The notes below the pieces were generated by a model that saw only the letters and a list, made by a program, of their open reading frames with translations, was not told the origin of the DNA and did no database searches. From the NCBI GenBank assembly GCA_036927565.1, contig JAYESD010000001.1, positions 251,005,097 to 251,069,096 of the forward strand: 64,000 nucleotides of DNA. Direction: 5' to 3'. The position numbers and the translations under genes are program-made. The stretch is from Tuctoria greenei. Lineage: Eukaryota > Streptophyta > Magnoliopsida > Poales > Poaceae. How positions within the stretch are numbered: the first letter of the stretch is position 1; each line of letters begins with the position of its first letter. Below, one piece after another: positions 57,090 through 64,000 of the stretch.

Positions 57090-60000
57090 AGATGCCAACA
57101 CCCACGGGCGTTCTTCGGATCCGTGGAGATCATACCGTAGGAGTTACTGCACTAGAAGAACTCTATGCGCTTACCACAGCGCAAGAGGAAGCATCCGGTA
57201 AGGAGCCAGCTATGAATCCTCCAAGCATTCGTCACAAAGGCTCTACCTCCACACCTCGTGTGCAACCAAGCGGCAACGTCAACATTCCCATCAAAGTCGT
57301 CCAAATTGGTTCCGATGTTGCTCAGACTACCCGTATATTGAGGGGTCTGAACAACAAATAGAAACTCGCGCTCATCACTTTCCTCCGGGCTAATGTTGAC
57401 GTGTTTGCCTAGCAACCGTCACAAATGCATGGGATCCCTTGGGAGGTGATTGAGCACAATCTGAAGATTTACCCAGACGCACAACCTGTACACCAGAAGC
57501 CCTAGAAGCAATCAATTGAGCGACAAAACTTCATCCGATAGGAAATCAAGAAGTTGTTTGAAGATGGATTCATCCGGGAAGTCTTACATCCAAAATGTCT
57601 GGCAAACCCAGTTGTTGTACTTATGGCCGGTGGGAAGCTTCAGATGTGTATCGACTACACCACCTTAAATAAGGCATGTCCAAAAGATCCATTTCCACTA
57701 CCTAGAATAGATCAGATAGTGGACTCCACCACCGGGTGTGAACTACCGTGTTTCTTAGATGCATATTTTGGATATAATCAAATCCAAATGTCTAAAGAAT
57801 ATGAATAGCATACTGCCTTCATAACAGTAGATGTATTGTATTGTTATACTGCCATGCCATTCGGTACAAAAAATGTTGCTTCAGCATTTGTGCGAGCCAT
57901 GTACAAAACATTTGGAGAGCTAATTAGAGACTTGGTGGAGGTGTATGTTGATGACATCGTCGTGAAAATCAAGAACAAGGAGTCACTCCTTGACAACTTA
58001 CAAGCCATCTTCGACAAGTTGCGCACTACGTGCACCAAGCTAAACCTGGACAAGTGTGTCTTCGGGGTTAGCTCTGGAAAGCTTATGGGGTTCTTGGTGA
58101 CTCATCGAGGAATCGAAGCAAATCCGGCAAAGATCAAGGCTATAGAAGAAATGCAGCCCCCAACCCGCATTAAAGATGTCCAAAAGTTGACTGGATGTCT
58201 AGCTGCGCTCAACCGGTTTATATCAAGACTGGCAGAACGAACACTACCCTTCTTCAAACTCTTGAGGAAGTCCGAACCATTTCATTGGTCTGAAGAAGCA
58301 GAAAAGGCGTTTCGAGAGCTGAAACAGCTCCTCAGCACACTACCAATATTGGTAGATCCGAATCCTGGTGAGCCTTTACTGCTTTACATTTCGGCAACCA
58401 CTGAAGTTTTCAGTATGGTGCTGGTCGTGGAAAGACTAGAACAACATTCAGTCCAGGAATTCAGACCCCTCTGGGAGGGTCCGGAACCACCTAAAGACAT
58501 GACTGGGTCTCAGCTCCCAGACATGGAATGTCGAAATGAAGTACTAGGAGATCAACCTCATTCGTTTGAGGAGGTTTCCAGTGAGATCCTGGTTGAACAA
58601 GAAGGAATTTTGGACCCCTCTGGGAGGGTCCAAGAAGCACAACCTGAAGGTCCGGGACCCTGCAGCAGGGTCCGAGTCGATAGAGAGGAAGCTTCGGGTC
58701 CTTCTCAAAGGGCCCAGACCATCTAGCGACCTGTGTACTTCATCAGTGAAGTACTCCACGACGCCAAGACAAGATACATTGAGGTGCATAAACTGCTTTA
58801 CGCAGTTCTTATCTCCTCAAGAAAGCTTCACCACTACTTCCAAGCCCACAAAATATTGGTGGTAACTTCTTTTCCATTATGTGCAATTTTGCATAACCCT
58901 AATTCTACTGGGAATATTGCAAAGTGGGCACCAGAGCTTGCAAAATTCGATCTAGAATTCGTGTTGAGACAAGCAATTAAAAGTCAAGCCTTGGCTGACT
59001 TTGTGGCGGAGTGGACCCCCTCTCCATCAAACTCTGGGGGCCACAATGAGAACAAACCATAATTCAAAGTTCCGGTATTCATAGAGCCTCACTGGACCCT
59101 CTACTTCGATGGATCCATGCAGAAGCAGGGGGCCGGAGCTGGAATCCTTCTCCTAGCTCCGACCGGAGAGAAGGTCAGGTACATGGTACACCTTGATTTC
59201 AAGGCAACCAACAATATGGCAGAGTGTGAAGCCCTCATCTATGGACTCAAGGTGGCACTATCCTATGGTGTCAAACAGCTGTTGGTGAAGGGAGATTCAC
59301 TACTCATCATCAAACAAGTGAAAGGTGAATGTTCTTGCAACAATTCTCAATTAGCTGATTACCTCCTTGAAGTCCAGAGGCTTTAGAAGGACTTTGAAGT
59401 ACTGGATCTCCATCATGTTCAACGTCTTCATAACTCCAAAGCCGACGAACTCTCAATGAAAGCCTCAACTGGAGCTCTGGCTCCTGATGGAATCTTTGTC
59501 CGGAGGTTGTCAAAACAAACAGCTCAGCCTGCCGAACTGAGCGAAGGGGGCGAGACCAGCACCTCGAAGCTGGCGGTCCCAGTAGCCCTGCTACCATGGC
59601 GTTCACCAAGGGTCGTAGGTGCCGCCGGATGCTTCGAGCAACCCAGCACTCAAGAGTCAGAAGCTCAAGTTAGCTCTGATGCATGGATCTTGGAGATTTG
59701 GAGCTACTTGAAAGACAATATCCTTCCCGAAGACAATGTATCCGCTAACCAGATTGTCAAGTTGGCTAAAAGATACACGTTGGTAGAAGGGGATATCTAC
59801 CGACGCGGTGCCAATGGCATCCTAATGCGGTGCATTGAAAGGAAAGAAGGTTGCGATCTCCTCGCAGAAATTCATGGAGGCGAGTGCGGGAACCACACAT
59901 CTTCTCGCACGCTGGTCGGTAAAGCCTTCCGACATGGCTTTTACTGGCCTACATCACTTCAGGATGCGGTTGAGCTAGTGAAAAAATGTGAAGCGTGTTA

Positions 60001-60919
60001 GTTTCACGCCAAATAGATTCACACATCGGCTCAATTACTACAAATGATACCTCCTACAGGGCCATTCCCTGAGTGGGGCATGGGTATCTTGGAACCTTTC
60101 CCAAAAGCCATCAGAGGTTACAGGTTCCTATATTTCGCAATCGACAAGTTCACCAAATGGTCGGAAGCAACTCCAGTAGTAACAATCACCAAACAATCAA
60201 AAATCAATGTCTTGAAGTCCATTATATGCAGATTTGGAGTTCCAAACAAAGTCATAACTGACAACAAAACTCAATTTACAAGTGCTGCATTCCAAGAATA
60301 TTGCAAACACCTCGGTATTCAACTTAGCTACGCTTCAGTAGCTCATCCAGCAAGCAATGGCCAAGCCGAGAGAGCAAATGCAGAAATCTTAAAAGGACTC
60401 AAGACACGCACATATGAGTGCTTAAAAAAACACAGTGCTAACTGGATTGAAGAACTTCCGTCCACATTATGGGCAAACAGGACAACACCTAACCGGTTAA
60501 CTGGAAAGACTCCATTCTTCCTGGTGTACGAAGCTGAAGCAGTCCTTCCTCTGAAGATCACTTTGGGGTCCCTCTGGGTCCGGACCTTTGACGAAGCCAC
60601 GCAGGACTAGTTCCGGCATGAAGAACTTGACCTCGTCGACGAGGGAAGGTGCCAAGCAGCTGTTTGAAATGCACGTTATTGCCAAGCGCTCCGGTGCTAT
60701 CATCAAAGGCATGTGCGTAACCGACAGTTTGAAGAAGGCGACCTGGTGCTCCAGAAGATACTAACTCGTGAAGGGATGAACATACTTTCCCCCAGCTGGG
60801 AGGGTCCCTTCCGAGTCATTAAAGTATCCCGACCAGGGTGCGTTCGCTTAGCAACTGAGGGTGGGATCCCGCTTCCCAATCCTTGGACCATCGAGCATCT
60901 CTGTAAGTTTCATGCTTAG
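57056..60919 (+). pseudogene. pol: gypsy-2 pol, copy B: RT, RNase H, archaeal-type RNase H, integrase
   Basis: All pol pieces (57056, 57554, 57836, 58733, 59117, 59456, 60044, 60713) are in one frame, so no frameshift has occurred in 3.9 kb, only stops. These include TAG 57359 (shared with gypsy-1), TAG before 57836, TAG at 58724-58726 (shared with copy A), and several near 59385, 59999 and 60608. RT has MPFGTKNVASAF and VDDIVV; RNase H has the insert (58441-58726); the second RNase H has LYFDGS and GDS. Integrase has CGNHTSSRTLVGKAFRHGF, ITDNKTQF and AERANAE. The end is TAG 60917-60919 after IEHLCKFHA. Confidence 0.9.
58441..58726 (+). repeat. Palindrome-rich insert inside gypsy-2 RNase H, copy B
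   Basis: Same place and unit type as in copy A: gacccctctgggagggtcc (about 58467), gacccctctgggagggtcc (about 58613) and ggaccctgcagcagggtcc (about 58655). Confidence 0.8.
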
Positions 60920-61900
60920 AATCACGAAGATGAGTCTGTAATTACACACAATGCATGTTGTAGAGTCGTTATACAGAGGTGGGCAAGTCCTCCGGGAGAA
61001 CATCCGGACCCCTCCGGGAGGGTCCGGGAAGTTCAAGTAACACTTGAGACAGTCACAGCACTAAAAGTATAACTACTTGCTCTGGGCTAGTACAAGATGT
61101 ATAGCACATTTAACATGGTCCAACAACCTATGTGTATCCTTGTCTCTCCTGTAATTCAGACCTATAATGAAAGGCATTGTTGTGTGAAAACAGACTCCAC
61201 GTGCATCTACTTTTTGTACAAGGCTCAATATATCAAATTATTTTTACCCCACTTGTCTATAATGAAGTTGTGGAAATCTTTTTGATCTTTGTTCCAAGTA
61301 ATTCTCATGCATTACAAGCCTTATTGATAGTCTTTTTGGATCTTAACATTGTTGCATAGTCTACTTGCCTGAACGCCAAGCCAACATAGGTTTGGAGTGT
61401 GCTATCGACTTAGCCTAGTCCTGCACCCTAAGTGTGCCACTCTACCTACACCCCGACAGGCCTCAGTAGGGTGAGTACTAAAAAGGCATGTAGATCTAGA
61501 AAGATTATATCAAAACGCTTGTTATCATGTTGAGTTTCTTCGGATCTAAAGTCCAAATAAGAACAATTAGTCACAACCAATCTATAGACAAGAGCACAAA
61601 TTTTGCTTTCTCTCTTGCCTTTAATGTGCAGGAAAAGCAAAAATTCACAGCAATAGTGGACGATGCCGGAGCTACAAAGTTCCAACATCCTCGAAGATGG
61701 GTCTGCTGTCAACGTTTAAGATGTTGACAGTGGATGACGTTGGAGCTACCAAGCTCTGACCATCCCTGGGGTCCTATCTTCAACTCCTCAGAATGGAAAA
61801 CTTCGGATCTAAAATCTACAAGTGTGAAGCATTCAAGTCATCAACATACTGCCACAACCGTTGGTACATGTACACATTTCAATTGTACACATGTACCAGG
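60920..61900. other. gypsy-2 3' non-coding region, copy B
   Basis: Counterpart of 30391-31371. The near-palindrome at 61005-61028 (ccggacccct...agggtccgg) is better preserved here. No gene seen. Confidence 0.75.
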
Positions 61901-63575
61901 TGTTGACGGCTGTTATATACCAATTTCATCCGTCAATTTAACTCAATTATGTGAAGAATTTGTCATTTATTGCACACATCACCTTTCTATCTAACCCAAT
62001 TCCACTTGGACTTGGAGAAATATGTGTATGCAGCATTTTATGCAGGAAATGAGGAAATGTAGAGGGACCAATCCTATAAAATATCATCCCAGCCAATCAG
62101 GCGATGACACGTGGCATCCATTGGATCAAATGGCCCACAAATAGAAGTATCCGAGGATATACAACGGTGTATCACCCATATACATCAATAGGACCCACCT
62201 GGCAGACACCTGGAGAAAGCACACGAGAATTGGTGCAATGACCAGGTCGGCCGAACCAAGGGGTCGGCCGACCTGGTCTCTGCACCAAACTCGGTCAGCC
62301 TCCACGTGTTGGCTCCTCCCGGCTTCCCGGAGTCAATGGTGACTGATTCGCGCGCTTTTGGTGGCGAGAACCAACCTCAACACTAGTATAAATAGGACCC
62401 CCTACCCCTCACTTCAACACACACCACTTGAGCTTCATCTCTATTGTATACACTATCATCCATAGTCTTAGAGGAGTAAGGTTGTAGAGAGGAGAGTCTC
62501 TAGTCCCAAGTCCAAATTGGGAAAGGAGTAAGGAGTCTCTCTTCCCAATCCTACATTGGGAAAGGTATGGCTCATGTATTATTTCTTGTATTTGTGACTT
62601 TATGAATAATAAAGATAGTATCTTTAGTCTCTACTTATACAAATACTTGGGCAAAGCGTTTCTTGTTTGATTGTTGAGTCCATGTATGTGGAAGGTATAG
62701 CTTCTATGACTGTTTCATCATGAACATATCTCATTATCATAGAACCTGTAGACCCCCACTATAGTCTAGTTAATTATAACATAACTAGGTTAGTATGGAT
62801 AATTATGTTGTGTATCAATATTGGTTCAATGATGATTCAATTCATTGCCTTATGGTGGATTGTGCATAGGTTATTAAGGTAATTACTTAATATGCTAGCA
62901 TGGTGCTAGGATAGCTAAGTAGCATTGGATGTCTCGTAGACCCACGGATTGAAGAGGTAGGCAGTAGGTGGTGACAGCCCTATCTGTCCTTTGTAATTCT
63001 TCACGTTTGGCTATGCCACAGGCTCTTGGCGGGAGTCGCCCTAGTATTGCTAGGGGTAAGCCCGTGCCCGATGTGTTGAACCACATAGCATAAGTATTCA
63101 CTATTGACTTAGCTTATGGATAATTAGTTTAGACTATGTATATGTACAATAGAGCATAGTAGGAGCACCTCCATAACTCTCAACCTTAACTAACCTCTAG
63201 GATCCTCTTACCCCCCTTAGACTTGAATGCTTTTTTCTGTGTCACACTACCTCTATTATTATTTTATCCATCCTTACTAGATTCTTACCTAGACCTTTCT
63301 ACCCTTTCCACTTGATGATTGTTATATCTCTATCCCGCCTTCCTTTGGGATCAAATAAATGACACCCTTGGGAATACTCTTATGGGGAAATGCTACAATG
63401 GTACCTCCGCGCGCTTGCGGAATTCACTCTGTGATCCAATAGAAATATTAACAAGCATTTCTGACGCATCAGAGATGTTTAGTTAATGGTGCATAAGTAA
63501 TACCAACAAGCATTTCTGGCACCGTTGCCGGTTATGATTTGTTAGTATATCTTAGGAGCCATCAACAACCATTTC

Positions 63576-63593
63576 TGGCGCCGTTGCCGGGGA
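63576..63593 (+). other. Exact tRNA-Asp primer binding site, copy B
   Basis: TGGCGCCGTTGCCGGGGA, the exact complement of the 3' end of plant tRNA-Asp including CCA. A second, degraded site is 60 bp upstream (tggcaccgttgccggtta, 63518). Confidence 0.85.
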
Positions 63594-63705
63594 AGGAAAA
63601 TTGATATATAACATGATTGAGTGAATAGGATAGAACCCTGGGTAGGATTTTAGTAGCATAACCATTCTTTGTTTTCGCATTTTAAATGTGAAAATAGGGT
63701 AGTGT

Positions 63706-64000
63706 GCGTCTGGTTTCCGCCTGCCGGAAAACTTCGTTGAAGATCCCGAATCTCTTCTGAGAGACTGACCCCGTGTCGTTACTCCTCAGAAGATTTGAGT
63801 GGCAAGGCAAGCTAGCATTTTCGCAACAACAATCCAAACGCCAATGGCTCAGAAGACCCTCCGTGAGTTCTCAGCTCCCTCTGCTAACAATGTGCCTATT
63901 GGGCCCACTGTTAACACGGGAGATGTGAACTTCGAGATCAAAACTGGCCTTATCACTATGGTGAAAGCCAACCCATTCGGTGGGAAGGCTAACGAGGATG
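63706..64000 (+). pseudogene. gag: Athila gag N-terminus, copy B (cut by window end)
   Basis: Same frame as 33180 onward, with VNFEIKTGLITMV recognisable. The codon that reads GTG in copy A reads GCG here, so neither copy shows a convincing start codon. It runs off the window. Confidence 0.75.

Larger units (their letters stand above)
54056..61900 (+). mobile_element. gypsy-2 copy B: Tat-lineage element, 3' part not seen
   Basis: Same structure and same insertion site as 23531-31371, again cut by the Athila element, here at 61901. It has its own lesions in gag but keeps the protease motif and RT frame better than copy A. Confidence 0.92.
46393..64000. repeat. Copy B of the same duplication (truncated by window end)
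   Basis: This copy is collinear with 1-33474 but carries uninterrupted, empty sites at 49670/49671 (solo LTR site) and 50342-50346 (ATGAT, single copy, gypsy-1 site). It therefore shows the structure before those two insertions. It continues to the left into a copia element that extends beyond copy A's window edge, and to the right beyond 64000. Confidence 0.95.
61901..64000 (+). mobile_element. Athila-type element, copy B (cut by window end)
   Basis: Starts TGTTGACGG at the same gypsy-2 position as in copy A. The 5' LTR runs to about 63567, with the U3 hairpin at 62230-62288 and TATA at 62387-62394. The first part of gag follows. Confidence 0.9.

Noticed and set aside
1..64000. Prokaryotic-type systems (CRISPR, toxin-antitoxin, phage defence) or host tRNA/rRNA genes
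   Set aside because: No spaced repeats, operons, ribosome binding sites or RNA gene signatures were seen; direct repeats are explained by microsatellites, LTRs and the duplication.

Overview
The window is plant nuclear repeat DNA, almost certainly from a grass. The evidence is long LTR retrotransposons of the Tat, Athila, Tekay-like and SIRE-like groups, Tat elements with an antisense gene of the PF04195 type, and a tRNA-Asp primer site of the kind used by grass Athila elements. I cannot name the species. No intact host gene, tRNA, rRNA, CRISPR array or bacterial feature was seen. Nearly all coding sequence is transposon pol/gag with stops and frameshifts.

The main architecture is a large direct duplication. 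Copy A (1-33474) matches copy B (46393-64000, cut by the window edge) in order and orientation, at roughly 3-5% divergence in stretches counted by eye. Copy A carries two additions that copy B lacks: a 2.9 kb solo LTR (3279-6174) and a 12,975 bp Tat element on the minus strand (6851-19825) with a 5 bp target duplication. Without them the period is about 30.5 kb. The best candidate for the join between copies is near 40621, where an Athila 3' LTR stops short.

Layout: 1-900 is a broken copia pol (minus). 894-3278, 6175-6850 and 19826-23530 are non-coding repeat modules that include a giant inverted repeat (arms about 1.27 kb, loop 54 bp) and a captured fragment of a CID-domain (RPRD1/Rtt103-like) host gene. 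6851-19825 is Tat element 'gypsy-1', with gag, protease, RT, RNase H, archaeal-type RNase H and integrase on the minus strand, and a convergent plus-strand gene (8222-11710) with one intron. 23531-31371 is a second, older Tat element 'gypsy-2' (plus) that has lost its 3' part. 31372-40621 is an Athila-type element inserted in gypsy-2; it keeps gag-protease and the ATHILA ORF but has no RT or integrase. 40622-41616 is unassigned DNA. 41617-47290 is a SIRE-like copia (minus) truncated in its protease/gag region. 46393-64000 repeats the order copia end, modules, gypsy-2, Athila.

Relative order of events, read from nesting and divergence: gypsy-2 inserted into the modules and decayed, Athila inserted into gypsy-2 (LTRs about 6-7% apart over 465 bp), the block duplicated (about 4%), and gypsy-1 (LTRs 43/850 different, about 5%) and the solo LTR entered copy A only. 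Points for a second look are the PF04195-type antisense gene with an in-frame intron, a -1 overlap of fixed length between protease and RT in both Tat subfamilies, a palindrome-rich 90-residue insert inside RNase H, an LTR-like internal promoter in the Athila element, and the CID fragment beside the giant hairpin.
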